A DNA stretch of 14,171 nt, taken from assembly GCA_050050615.1 (NCBI GenBank), contig JASFTV010000058.1, positions 1 to 14,171 of the forward strand, given 5' to 3'. The translations under genes and the position numbers were made by a program. Within the stretch, counting starts at the first letter, position 1, and every line of letters begins with the position of its first letter. The DNA is from JASFTV01 sp050050615. GTDB lineage: Bacteria > Desulfobacterota > DSM-4660 > Desulfatiglandales > HGW-15. The notes under the pieces are model-generated. The model did no database searches. It worked only from the letters and a program-made list of their open reading frames with translations, and was not told the DNA's origin. This document shows, one piece after another, positions 1-6,973 of this stretch.

Positions 1-95
1 GGGTCTACCTCATAAATCTTCTGGATCAACCTCGCCCAGTCCTTTCGATATACCTTTGAAGATTCATCCGGTTCCACTATAGAGGGTATTAGTCC
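1..95 (-). pseudogene. Transposase remnant (IS91-like), C-terminal fragment running off the left edge
   Basis: Read on the minus strand, the frame leaving the window at base 1 gives a peptide ending in KDWARLIQKIYEVDP, with IPSIVEPDESSK just before it. I recognise this as the stretch just before the C-terminal zinc-ribbon (LxCPKC) of IS91/IS801-type (Y2_Tnp) transposases that are common in Desulfobacterota. The frame stays open up to a TAA at 207-209 and has no plausible start codon. The residues encoded upstream of about base 95 do not look like the transposase, so the gene appears truncated at its 5' side. The rest lies outside the window. Family assignment is from memory of the motif. An intact transposase elsewhere, or a chance match over about 30 residues, cannot be excluded. 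Confidence 0.5.
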
Positions 96-358
96 AATGG
101 AAGGGTGGCCGTCAGACACGACACAGATATTCTTTGATGGGAGCAAGCCCCTGCACCCCCGCCCTTCCGGACGGGGCTCTCTGCCGCGGTTTTCGGAGAA
201 AACCTTTTAGGGAGAGAGGGCGTACAGGGATGCCCGATTGGCCACCATCGGTGGGGGCCACGGCGGTTTTCACGGAGATCATAGGTAGAATGATGGGGCT
301 TTCGTGATCCGGGCTGCTTGTTTCCAATACTGTATCTCATCCAGAGGAAGGTGTAGAA
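96..358. other. Non-coding stretch upstream of the carboxylase operon, several hairpins
   Basis: No convincing gene is seen: the minus-strand open frames here have no recognisable protein features. The stretch holds three small dyads: CCCCG 157-161 with CGGGG 172-176; a perfect 7-bp hairpin GGTTTTC 188-194 with GAAAACC 198-204 around loop GGA, followed by TTTT; and GGCCACC 240-246 against GGTGG...GCC from 250. No clear sigma-70 promoter was found. TAGAAT at 286-291 resembles a -10 box but has no matching -35 at normal spacing. The carboxylase operon promoter is presumably in this stretch or further left. Confidence 0.5.
188..208 (+). terminator. Terminator-like hairpin with short T run
   Basis: A perfect 7-bp inverted repeat (GGTTTTC / GAAAACC) with a 3-base loop is followed directly by TTTT at 205-208. 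It has the shape of a small rho-independent terminator for + strand transcription coming from the left. The stem is A/T-rich and short, so it is weak and could be chance. Confidence 0.25.
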
Positions 359-631
359 ATGACGAGGCCTGTTGAGGAATCAAAGAGGATTGAGGTGAGG
401 GCCCCCATGTCGGGTGTATTTTACAGAAGACCCGCACCGGAAAACCCTCCTTATGTGAAAGAAGGGGACCAGGTGAAAAAAAAGCAGGTCCTGGCTCTTT
501 TGGAGACCATGAAAGTCTTTCAGAAAATCAAATCCCCAGTCAATGGAACCATCGTGGAAATCGTGGCTGAGAATGAGGCCACGTTGAAGGACGATGATCT
601 CATGTTCATCATTGAGCCGACTCAAAATTGA
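359..631 (+). CDS. Stand-alone biotin/lipoyl carrier protein of acyl-CoA carboxylase
   Basis: This 90-residue biotinyl-domain protein would carry carboxybiotin between the biotin carboxylase and the carboxyltransferases encoded just downstream. The domain spans about residues 10-87: APMSG at 15-19, FYRRP at 21-25 followed by the protruding 'thumb' segment seen in AccB-type carriers, and the biotinylation hairpin LLETMKV at 47-53 with acceptor Lys52. It lacks the N-terminal region and Ala/Pro linker of the ~156-residue E. coli AccB, so it is essentially a bare biotinyl domain. The acceptor motif ETMKV departs from the usual (A/S)MKM in having Val after the Lys. The start is supported by AGAGGAAGG at 343-351. 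It is the first gene of the operon and ends 14 bases before the biotin carboxylase. No biotin ligase gene is in the window. A lipoyl carrier is unlikely given the neighbours. Confidence 0.9.
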   Translation: MTRPVEESKRIEVRAPMSGVFYRRPAPENPPYVKEGDQVKKKQVLALLETMKVFQKIKSPVNGTIVEIVAENEATLKDDDLMFIIEPTQN

Positions 632-645
632 AGTTCTGATGGGTC

Positions 646-2004
646 ATGTTTTCAAAGATACTCATAGCGAATAGGGGTGAAATTGCTGTCAGGGTCATTC
701 GTGCCTGCAGGGAGCTAGGCATTAAGACGGTTGCCGTCTATTCCGAGGCGGATGCAACATGTTTGCACACGCACTTGGCGGATGAGCGAATCTGTGTGGG
801 GCCCCCAATCAGTACCCAAAGTTATCTTAACATGGAAAACATCCTTAAGGCAGCCCAAGAAACCACGGCTGAGGCCATACACCCAGGTTATGGGTATTTG
901 GCGGAAAGTGAGGTATTCGCCGAAGCGTGTGAGCGCCAGGGGCTCATATTTATTGGCCCCAAACCTGAAAACCTCCAATTGGCAGGCGACAAAATCACAT
1001 CCAAAAAGATCATCCAAGATGCCCGTGTGCCGATTATTCCAAGCAGTCCCGCAGGGGTCCGTACCGAGGAGGAAGCCTCAGCCCTATGTGAGCAGATGGG
1101 CTATCCTGTGATGATAAAGGCCTCTGGGGGTGGTGGAGGTCGAGGCATTAGGATTTGTGAGAACGAGGAAGCCCTTTTTGAGGAGTTTACCGTGGCAAAA
1201 ACGGAGGCCCGTTCCGCCTTTGGGAATGATGAGATATACTTGGAGAAATTTATCATCAGCCCAAGACATATAGAATTTCAGGTGCTGGCAGACAGGTTTG
1301 GCAATGTGGCTCACTTGGGTGAGCGGGAGTGCACCATACAAAGACGATACCAAAAACTCATTGAGGAATCCCCATCCCCAAGATTGACCCCAGAACTTAG
1401 AAGCAGGATGGCGCATGCAGCGATCACTGTAGCAAAGGCGGTCAAGTATTTCAATGCCGGGACCGTGGAATTCCTCGTGGATAAGGATGATCATTTCTAT
1501 TTCATGGAGATCAATGCGAGGATCCAGGTGGAACACCCGGTCACGGAGGTGGTCACAGGACTCGATCTAATCAAGGAGCAAATCAGGCTCTCTTCCGGTG
1601 AGGGCCTAGGATACGCTTCTGAAGATCTGCGTCAAAGGGGGTGGGCCATAGAATGCCGAATCAACGCCGAAGATCCGGACAGGAATTTCCAGCCTTCCCC
1701 CGGGGTCATCGAAGAGTATTTCCCGCCCTCAGGCTTCGGTGTCAGGCTGGACACACATTTGTATCAGGGTTACGAACTGCCCATATTTTATGATTCTTTG
1801 GTCGCCAAAGTCATTTCATACGATTTGACAAGGGAAGGGGCTATCCGGATTATGAAACGGGCCCTTGAGGAATTCAGAATCAAACCCCTCAAAACCACCA
1901 TACCTCTCTACCTTAAAGTCTTGGACGATCCCTCTTTCCAGCGGGGGGACTTTGACACAGGTTTTATTGAGAGGTTCCTGCCTGAGGAGGATGAGGAGGA
2001 TTGA
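646..2004 (+). CDS. accC: Biotin carboxylase subunit of acyl-CoA carboxylase
   Basis: This ATP-grasp enzyme carboxylates the biotin of the carrier protein using ATP and bicarbonate in the cytoplasm. It is 452 residues, close to E. coli AccC (449), and collinear with it. The N-terminal FSKILIANRGEIAVRVIRA is typical. Catalytic positions are in place: Lys116, Lys158, the glycine-rich ATP loop GGGGGRG at 161-167, His208, Glu275, and the EINARIQVEHPVTE segment with Glu288, Asn290, Arg292 and Glu296. The common NTR is NAR here. The protein ends in an acidic tail (EEDEED). The ribosome binding site is weak (GATGGG), but the ATG gives the canonical N-terminus. It lies 14 bases after the carrier gene and 35 before the first carboxyltransferase. 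It is free-standing, not fused to a biotinyl domain as in actinobacterial or mitochondrial PCC/MCC alpha chains. Confidence 0.96.
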   Translation: MFSKILIANRGEIAVRVIRACRELGIKTVAVYSEADATCLHTHLADERICVGPPISTQSYLNMENILKAAQETTAEAIHPGYGYLAESEVFAEACERQGLIFIGPKPENLQLAGDKITSKKIIQDARVPIIPSSPAGVRTEEEASALCEQMGYPVMIKASGGGGGRGIRICENEEALFEEFTVAKTEARSAFGNDEIYLEKFIISPRHIEFQVLADRFGNVAHLGERECTIQRRYQKLIEESPSPRLTPELRSRMAHAAITVAKAVKYFNAGTVEFLVDKDDHFYFMEINARIQVEHPVTEVVTGLDLIKEQIRLSSGEGLGYASEDLRQRGWAIECRINAEDPDRNFQPSPGVIEEYFPPSGFGVRLDTHLYQGYELPIFYDSLVAKVISYDLTREGAIRIMKRALEEFRIKPLKTTIPLYLKVLDDPSFQRGDFDTGFIERFLPEEDEED

Positions 2005-2039
2005 AGAAGATTTATTAGGGATAAAAGGAGAAAAAAGAT

Positions 2040-3590
2040 ATGGGCAAATGGATGGACAGCCACCTCGACAAACTTGTCGCAAACAGACGGGAAAATCTAG
2101 AGGGCGGCGGCAAAGAACGGATCGAGGTGCAGCATAGCTTGGGCAAACTCACAGCCAGAGAGAGGATTGAACGCTTAGCTGATCCTGGCACCTTTGAAGA
2201 GATCGGCTCCCTTGTCAGGCAATTTCGTATCCACTTAACTGGAAAGGCAAAGCCAAGCCCGTCCGATGGCGTCATCATGGGCCTAGCACAGGTGAACGGA
2301 AGGCCGGTCATGGTTTACTCCACAGATTTCACGATCATGTCCGGTTCCATCGGCGATCAGGGTGTATGGAAGATCGCTGAACTGGTTCAGATGGCTGGGC
2401 AGGAGCAGATACCCATCATCGGCATGTTTGACTCGGCTGGCTCCAGAATCAGCTTTAGAGGCGGATACGTGGGGTTGGATGGTATGGGCCGGCTCATCAG
2501 GAATTACTGTCTATATTCTGGCGTCATTCCACAGATAGCGCTAGTCCTTGGGCCTTGCACCGGGCCTATAGCGCAGGTGCCCGTTCTGTCCGACTTCCTG
2601 ATTATGAACAGGAAGACCGGGTTTTTGTGGCTGGGTGGAGAGATAGAGTCCGATGACGCAGGCTCAGCCGATTTCCACATGGAAAAAAGCGGCCAGTGCG
2701 ACCTGATCACCGACGGCGACGAGGCGGCCATTGAAGCGGCCAAGCAACTTCTCCAATTCATACCACAGAACTGTTGGGAGAAACCGGATGTAATCCAGTC
2801 GACTGACGACCCGGAAAGAAAGGAAGAGGCCCTTCTCCACGTCATGCCTGACGACCCTAAGTTCACCTATGACATTCACGAGATTATCGACCTGATTGTG
2901 GACAACGGCGAGCTCTTAGAGTTGAAGGAGGACTTCGCTCCCAACATGGTCATAGGCTTTACCCGATTTGACGGCCTCCCTGTAGGCATCGCGGCCACCA
3001 ATCCTGATGAGCTCAGCGGCATCATGGAGCCGGATTCCTCCGATAAATACGATCGGTTCTCGATGTTTCTGGATGCATTTAATATCCCTTTGGTGACTTT
3101 CTCCGACACGCCGGCCTTCCCGCCGGGCGACAAATGGGAGCGGCTGGGGGTCATCAGACACGGGGCCAAAAACCTGCATGGGTACTCCCATCTGACCAAT
3201 CCCAAGGTGACCATGGTCCTGAGGCGTTCGTACGGCGGATCGAACATCGTGCTGGGCTGCAGTAAGATGGGGCCTGATTTCATCTATGGCTGGCCCACCG
3301 CGGAGTTTGCTCCTACGGGGCCAGAGGCCATCGTTCAGGCCGTCTTCCACAAACAGTTGGCCAAGGCCAAGGAGGAGGGCAATTACGACGATGTTTACAA
3401 CTTTTTCCTAAACATACTCAAAGAGCAGTTCAGCGTTATGACTATGGGAAAAGTGTTCACCACCTACTACACGGTCCACGAAGTCATTGACCCCAGAGAG
3501 ACGCGTCCCAGAATCATTAAGGCCCTTCGAGCTAGCCTCGACAAATATGAAGGCGTGCCGGAGAAAAAACGTTTTATCAAGCCTGCTTAG
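2040..3590 (+). CDS. Acyl-CoA carboxyltransferase paralogue 1 (degenerate N-domain active-site motif)
   Basis: A 516-residue PccB/MCC-beta/GcdA-type carboxyltransferase with two crotonase-fold domains (about 30-270 and 275-505). Family landmarks are GKLTARERI at 35-43, DFTIMSGSIG at 96-105, SGVIPQIALVLGPC at 160-173, and the C-domain SDTPAFPPG at 355-363. The C-domain oxyanion segment RRSYGGSN (395-402) keeps Gly-Gly, and TGPEAIVQAVF (426-436) matches the family MGxEGAV region. In contrast, the N-domain segment reads GPCTGPIAQ (171-179), where relatives have GPCAGGAVY or GSCTAGGAY: the Gly-Gly is gone and the Tyr is Gln. The AGxR segment (DSAGSR, 131-136) also differs from DSGGAR. AAGGAG at 2025-2030 supports the start. 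With paralogue 2, 27 bases downstream, it probably forms one complex. The acyl-CoA substrate (acetyl, propionyl, methylcrotonyl, other) cannot be read from sequence. Confidence 0.92.
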   Translation: MGKWMDSHLDKLVANRRENLEGGGKERIEVQHSLGKLTARERIERLADPGTFEEIGSLVRQFRIHLTGKAKPSPSDGVIMGLAQVNGRPVMVYSTDFTIMSGSIGDQGVWKIAELVQMAGQEQIPIIGMFDSAGSRISFRGGYVGLDGMGRLIRNYCLYSGVIPQIALVLGPCTGPIAQVPVLSDFLIMNRKTGFLWLGGEIESDDAGSADFHMEKSGQCDLITDGDEAAIEAAKQLLQFIPQNCWEKPDVIQSTDDPERKEEALLHVMPDDPKFTYDIHEIIDLIVDNGELLELKEDFAPNMVIGFTRFDGLPVGIAATNPDELSGIMEPDSSDKYDRFSMFLDAFNIPLVTFSDTPAFPPGDKWERLGVIRHGAKNLHGYSHLTNPKVTMVLRRSYGGSNIVLGCSKMGPDFIYGWPTAEFAPTGPEAIVQAVFHKQLAKAKEEGNYDDVYNFFLNILKEQFSVMTMGKVFTTYYTVHEVIDPRETRPRIIKALRASLDKYEGVPEKKRFIKPA

Positions 3591-3617
3591 TTCAGAGGAC
3601 AAGGGGGTTTTGCAAAA

Positions 3618-5174
3618 ATGGGCAAAAGAATGGAAGAAGCCATCAAAAGATATTACGAGATCCAGGAGAAGAATCGCCTGGGCGGGGGCATCAAACACAT
3701 AGAGAGGCAGCACAGCCGTGGCAAGTTGACCGCCCGGGAGAGAATCCACCTCCTGATCGATCCCGGCACCTTTAATGAGTTGGGCTCCTTTGTGGGTACT
3801 ACAAGCACGCGCATCGATGGCCATGTACCCGAGGCCCCCTGCGACGGCGCCGTAATCGGTACGGCCCGGGTCCACGGTCGCTTGATCATGGTCCACGCCA
3901 GCGATTTCACTGTTTTAGGCGGATCCATTGGCACCCAGCACCTCGCCAAATTCGCGAAGCCCTTGGAGATGGCGGCCATGTGGGGTACTCCCATGGTCAA
4001 TCTCTTAGACTCCTCCGGGGGCAGGCTCGGGTACCAGGATGTAGCGAGCGCCGGCATGGATTGGCATTTCAGACTCCAGTCTCTCTACTCAGGCGTCATC
4101 CCCCAGATTACCGTACTCATGGGGCCCTGTATTGCTGGCGGGGCGTATCTCCCGGCCCTGTGCGATTTCCTGCTGATGAGCCGCGTCTCGGCCAACATGT
4201 GGCTTGGCGGCCCGCGCCAAACCCAGGCAGCCACCTCGGAAAAGATCGACAGAGCTGTCGGTGGAGCGGATTACCATATGCAGCTCAGCGGAACCTGCGA
4301 TATCGTGGGTGACGATGACGAGGAGACTATCAAGAAATGCCGCGAGCTGCTCCGCTACCTCCCCCAAAACTTCAGGGAAAAACCCCCAGAGTGGGAAAAA
4401 ACCGATGATCCTGAACGGGGCGTAGAGGGCCTCATGGACATTGTTCCGGATGAGTCCGATCAGACCTATGATATGCACGATGTCATCAAAGAGCTGGTGG
4501 ATGATGGCCAATACTTTGAGATCAAGGAGGAGTACGCAAAAAACCTCATCACCTGTTTCTGCAGATTCGACGGTGAGGTCGTGGGGCTGGTGGCCAACAA
4601 CCCCCAATATCCGGGCAGCATGCTTGAGATAAACGCCTCTGACAAGTACTATCGGTTTCTGCAGGTCCTCGATGCATACAATATTCCCCTGGTCAATCTT
4701 GTGGACACGCCGTCCATTGTACCTGGGGAGGCGGAGGAAGCCAGAGGGTTGATCAGGCATATGGGCAAGGTCGTTGATGTCTACGCCACGACCACCGTTC
4801 CCAAGATAAGCATTGTCCTGCGCGAAGCCTCTGCAGATACTGGGAGCATGGCTATGGGCGCTCTCAAGAGCATGGGCGCGGACTTGACCTTTGCCTGGCC
4901 CATCGCCAGATTTGCCGTGGAGGCTTCCCAGCTGGATTACCGGAATGTTTACGGCAGAGGCATCGAAGAGGATGCATATGAATCCTATCTTAATCGGTCA
5001 CGGGAAAGGGTGGACGTCTATGACACGGCCCATAGCTGGACAGCGCAGGTGGTCGATGAAATCATCCTCCCGAAAGACACACGCAAAAAGATCATCGAAG
5101 CCTTGCAGATTACAAAGAACAAACGTGAGAAATTACCGCCCAGGGCAAAAGGGCACGGCACGCCGCCCACGTGA
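3618..5174 (+). CDS. Acyl-CoA carboxyltransferase paralogue 2 (degenerate C-domain active-site motif)
   Basis: A 518-residue paralogue of the preceding gene, with GKLTARERI at 35-43 and DFTVLGGSIG at 96-105 at the same positions, so the pair arose by duplication. The N-domain motif is MCC-beta-like and intact: GPCIAGGAY at 169-177, followed by LPAL. DSSGGR is at 131-136 and VDTPSIVPG at 362-370. The C-domain segment is altered: where relatives have RKAFGGAYDVMG, it reads REASADTGSMAMG (402-414), with no Gly-Gly. The MGxEGAV region is replaced by VEASQLDYRNVYG (434-446). This is the mirror image of paralogue 1. The gene starts after AAGGGGG at 3601-3607 and ends the operon. Since a biotin carboxylase is present, an ATP-dependent carboxylase is more likely than a sodium-pumping decarboxylase, which would need a membrane subunit not seen here. 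Confidence 0.92.
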   Translation: MGKRMEEAIKRYYEIQEKNRLGGGIKHIERQHSRGKLTARERIHLLIDPGTFNELGSFVGTTSTRIDGHVPEAPCDGAVIGTARVHGRLIMVHASDFTVLGGSIGTQHLAKFAKPLEMAAMWGTPMVNLLDSSGGRLGYQDVASAGMDWHFRLQSLYSGVIPQITVLMGPCIAGGAYLPALCDFLLMSRVSANMWLGGPRQTQAATSEKIDRAVGGADYHMQLSGTCDIVGDDDEETIKKCRELLRYLPQNFREKPPEWEKTDDPERGVEGLMDIVPDESDQTYDMHDVIKELVDDGQYFEIKEEYAKNLITCFCRFDGEVVGLVANNPQYPGSMLEINASDKYYRFLQVLDAYNIPLVNLVDTPSIVPGEAEEARGLIRHMGKVVDVYATTTVPKISIVLREASADTGSMAMGALKSMGADLTFAWPIARFAVEASQLDYRNVYGRGIEEDAYESYLNRSRERVDVYDTAHSWTAQVVDEIILPKDTRKKIIEALQITKNKREKLPPRAKGHGTPPT

Positions 5175-5178
5175 CATG

Positions 5179-5217
5179 TTTCGGATTGGCTGGGCTGTGG
5201 CCCTTTTGCGTCCGAAA
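5179..5217 (+). terminator. Nested hairpin after the carboxylase operon, probable terminator
   Basis: An outer perfect 7-bp stem TTTCGGA (5179-5185) / TCCGAAA (5211-5217) encloses GGGC (5192-5195) / GCCC (5200-5203), which is followed by TTTT at 5204-5207. It starts 4 bases after the stop of the last carboxyltransferase and just ahead of a promoter-like sequence. The inner stem is only 4 bp, so termination strength is uncertain. Confidence 0.4.
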
Positions 5218-5224
5218 TAATCTA

Positions 5225-5253
5225 TTGACAACGAAGACCTGGTTCTTTAGAGT
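5225..5253 (+). promoter_or_regulatory. Sigma-70-like promoter for the transporter operon
   Basis: A perfect -35 box TTGACA (5225-5230) is followed after 17 bases by TAGAGT (5248-5253), which matches 4 of 6 bases of TATAAT. Transcription would start near 5260, giving a leader of about 270 bases before livK. The position just after the carboxylase terminator-like structure fits a separate transcription unit. Confidence 0.45.
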
Positions 5254-5259
5254 TTGACC

Positions 5260-5533
5260 AATTTTTGTCTTTTGCGCAAAGTAGTTTTTAGAGTTGCTGG
5301 GATACCCGTTGCAAGTTTTTCAGTCGCGCACTCTCGATCGCCCATTGTTTTCTGCACCTCTTCACCATGATTAGGAAGGTTGATCTTCCGGGTATTCCGT
5401 CTGCCATGGTGGATTCGCCGTCAGGGATAAAAATATCCTTGAAGGAGGTGAAAAAACGAAGTCTAGGTATTAAACCATCTTTTCCAACCGGAATAGCTCG
5501 CCCGCCGAGTTTCCCACAAAAGGAGGTGCAATC
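5260..5533 (+). promoter_or_regulatory. Long untranslated leader of livK with SD-sequestering potential
   Basis: No supported gene lies here. Small hairpins are visible: TTGC 5294-5297 / GCAA 5311-5314 enclosing GGG/CCC; GGAAG 5374-5378 / CTTCC 5385-5389; and GGATA 5425-5429 / TATCC 5434-5438. The 9-mer AAGGAGGTG occurs twice: at 5442-5450 with no well-placed start codon, and at 5520-5528 as the livK ribosome binding site. TGCACCTC at 5353-5360 is exactly complementary to GAGGTGCA at 5523-5530 inside the livK site, and its CACCTC part is complementary to the first copy. A leader switch controlling translation is possible, but no known riboswitch class was recognised. Confidence 0.3.
5271..5280. 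promoter_or_regulatory. Perfect 10-bp palindrome downstream of the promoter
   Basis: TTTGCGCAAA is a perfect dyad about 10-20 bases after the predicted transcription start, where a repressor could block elongation. No known operator is matched. It is short and may be chance. Confidence 0.2.
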
Positions 5534-6826
5534 ATGAAGCAAAGAGCACTTTTTGTTTTGTCATTTACCCTGGCCCTGGTTCTATTCAGCCACAGTCCCA
5601 TCTTGGCCAAAGAGATCAAGGTCCTTTCCCAGTTTCCCATGAGTGGACCCGTGGGAACCTTGCCGGAATTTGGATGGGGATACATCGATGGCATGAAGTG
5701 GGTCAACAGCGAGGGCGGTGGGGTCAATGGTAAGAAGATCACCTGGTACTTGGAAGATTTTCGCTACAACCCTACGGTGGAAGTGGCCAATTTTAACAGG
5801 TATGCCGCAGAACACAGCAGGGACGAACTCCTGATGGCCACCGGATACATCACCGGGGGCCTCAAGCCCCTGATCGACAAGGTCAACAAGGAGGAAAAGA
5901 TCCCATGGCTTGACGGATCCTACTCCACGGAGATCTTTGGCGCAGAGGGAGGCCCTTCAAAGTATCCTTACTATTATTCTCTGGGCGCCACCTATGGGGA
6001 TCAGATAAAGGTCCTCATGAAGTGGATAAAGGATGAGCACTCACAGCCTGGAAAGCCAAGAGTTGGCTTTGTTTACAGCCCAACCGCCTGGGGCAGGGAT
6101 GGTACGCCAGAGGGGATCGCGTACGCCAAGCAGCTAGGCTTTGACGTGGTTGCGGAGATCGAGTACCCTTACACGGCCACATCTGCCACCAGCGAATGTA
6201 TGCAGCTGCGTAAAGCGAAGGCCCAGTACGTGGTCTATCATGGTTATTCGGGAGCTGCGGGTTATACGGCCATCTTCTTCAAGACCGCAAAAAAGATCCT
6301 CAAAGGCGTCCAGCTCATGGGGACTCACTACACGACCTCAAGATTTGGGATTCTCGTTGCTCAAGAGGCCTATGATGGATATGTCGGGGTAGCCACCCGG
6401 CCTTTTCTGGATGCCGTGCCCAGGGCTAAGACCCCTATGCTCAACCCCATGGTAAAACTTGCCCACGATTTTGCCAAGAAATACCGCCCTGAAGAATACA
6501 AGAAAGGTCTAAAAGGAGGCATCAAAGACATGTTCCTCTACATGGAGGGACTAACCTATGCCCTTATGATCCAGAAGGCCCTTACGGATGCGGACAACGC
6601 CGGCAATCTTACCCGCGAAGGGGTCAAAAAGGCCCTGGACAACATGGTCTGGGACTTCAAGGGCATGTTTGGCGGAAAGTCATTTGCTTACAGATCCCAT
6701 ACCATACCTATGCTGAGGATTTTTTGGGCAAAGGTCAAAATGGTCGAGGTGGGAGGCAAACCCGTTCCCACGGGAGCTGTGGTCCCCATCAGCGAGTGGA
6801 TCAATACCGACAAGGTCAAGTGGTAG
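5534..6826 (+). CDS. livK: Liv-type ABC transporter periplasmic substrate-binding protein
   Basis: A 430-residue extracellular ligand-binding receptor of the LivJ/LivK type (Peripla_BP_6 fold), which captures substrate in the periplasm and delivers it to LivHM. Residues 1-25 form a signal peptide: basic MKQR, a hydrophobic core, and a signal peptidase I site SPILA|KE. There is no lipobox Cys. The mature part opens with IKVLSQFPMSGPVG (28-41), the family's first strand and loop. It contains GGGVNGKKITWYLED, the common 'GGVNG(R/K)K' segment. AGGAGG at 5521-5526, 7 bases before the ATG, is a near-ideal ribosome binding site. The gene sits upstream of livHFG and livM but is separated from livH by a 392-base gap with a hairpin and a repeat, which would allow higher binding-protein expression. 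The ligand is unknown. The acyl-CoA ligases downstream suggest an organic or aromatic acid rather than an amino acid; this is inference. Confidence 0.88.
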   Translation: MKQRALFVLSFTLALVLFSHSPILAKEIKVLSQFPMSGPVGTLPEFGWGYIDGMKWVNSEGGGVNGKKITWYLEDFRYNPTVEVANFNRYAAEHSRDELLMATGYITGGLKPLIDKVNKEEKIPWLDGSYSTEIFGAEGGPSKYPYYYSLGATYGDQIKVLMKWIKDEHSQPGKPRVGFVYSPTAWGRDGTPEGIAYAKQLGFDVVAEIEYPYTATSATSECMQLRKAKAQYVVYHGYSGAAGYTAIFFKTAKKILKGVQLMGTHYTTSRFGILVAQEAYDGYVGVATRPFLDAVPRAKTPMLNPMVKLAHDFAKKYRPEEYKKGLKGGIKDMFLYMEGLTYALMIQKALTDADNAGNLTREGVKKALDNMVWDFKGMFGGKSFAYRSHTIPMLRIFWAKVKMVEVGGKPVPTGAVVPISEWINTDKVKW

Positions 6827-6844
6827 GCGAGAGCGCATCCCCTT

Positions 6845-6877
6845 AGGATCCCACATGGTCTTGCTGTGTGGGGTCCT
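6845..6877 (+). terminator. Hairpin after livK, possible attenuator or 3' stabiliser
   Basis: AGGATCCCACA (6845-6855) pairs with TGTGGGGTCCT (6867-6877) over 11 bp with one G-T wobble, starting 18 bases after the livK stop. No T run follows, so it may be a partial terminator or an mRNA-stabilising hairpin, as often found between a binding-protein gene and its permease genes. Confidence 0.4.
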
Positions 6878-6973
6878 TGCTCTAATCATTGTTCATACTG
6901 AAATCACGGCATCGATTCTCCACCGGTAGGGGTGGGCTGATGCAGGGGAAAATGACCTCTCCTTGTGAGGGGA

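Noticed and set aside
89..340. Minus-strand open frames of 83 and 71 residues upstream of the carboxylase operon
   Set aside because: Low-complexity Arg/Pro/Gly-rich translations in overlapping frames, with no recognisable domain and no good ribosome binding site.
4089..4760. Long minus-strand open frame (223 residues) opposite the second carboxyltransferase
   Set aside because: It is a codon-bias shadow of a clearly real gene, with no motifs of its own.
2040..5174. Sodium-pumping glutaconyl-CoA or methylmalonyl-CoA decarboxylase
   Set aside because: The carboxyltransferases resemble such alpha subunits, but no membrane decarboxylase subunit is present and a biotin carboxylase is, which favours ATP-dependent carboxylation.
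5367..5537. A 56-codon + strand frame starting at ATG 5367 and overlapping the livK start as ATGA
   Set aside because: It has no ribosome binding site, no recognisable protein pattern, and its later part is the SD-rich leader. The overlap is suggestive of a leader peptide, but support is too thin.
5288..5542. Minus-strand open frame of 84 residues opposite the livK leader
   Set aside because: It has no family features and runs across a region with a + strand promoter and the livK ribosome binding site; likely chance.
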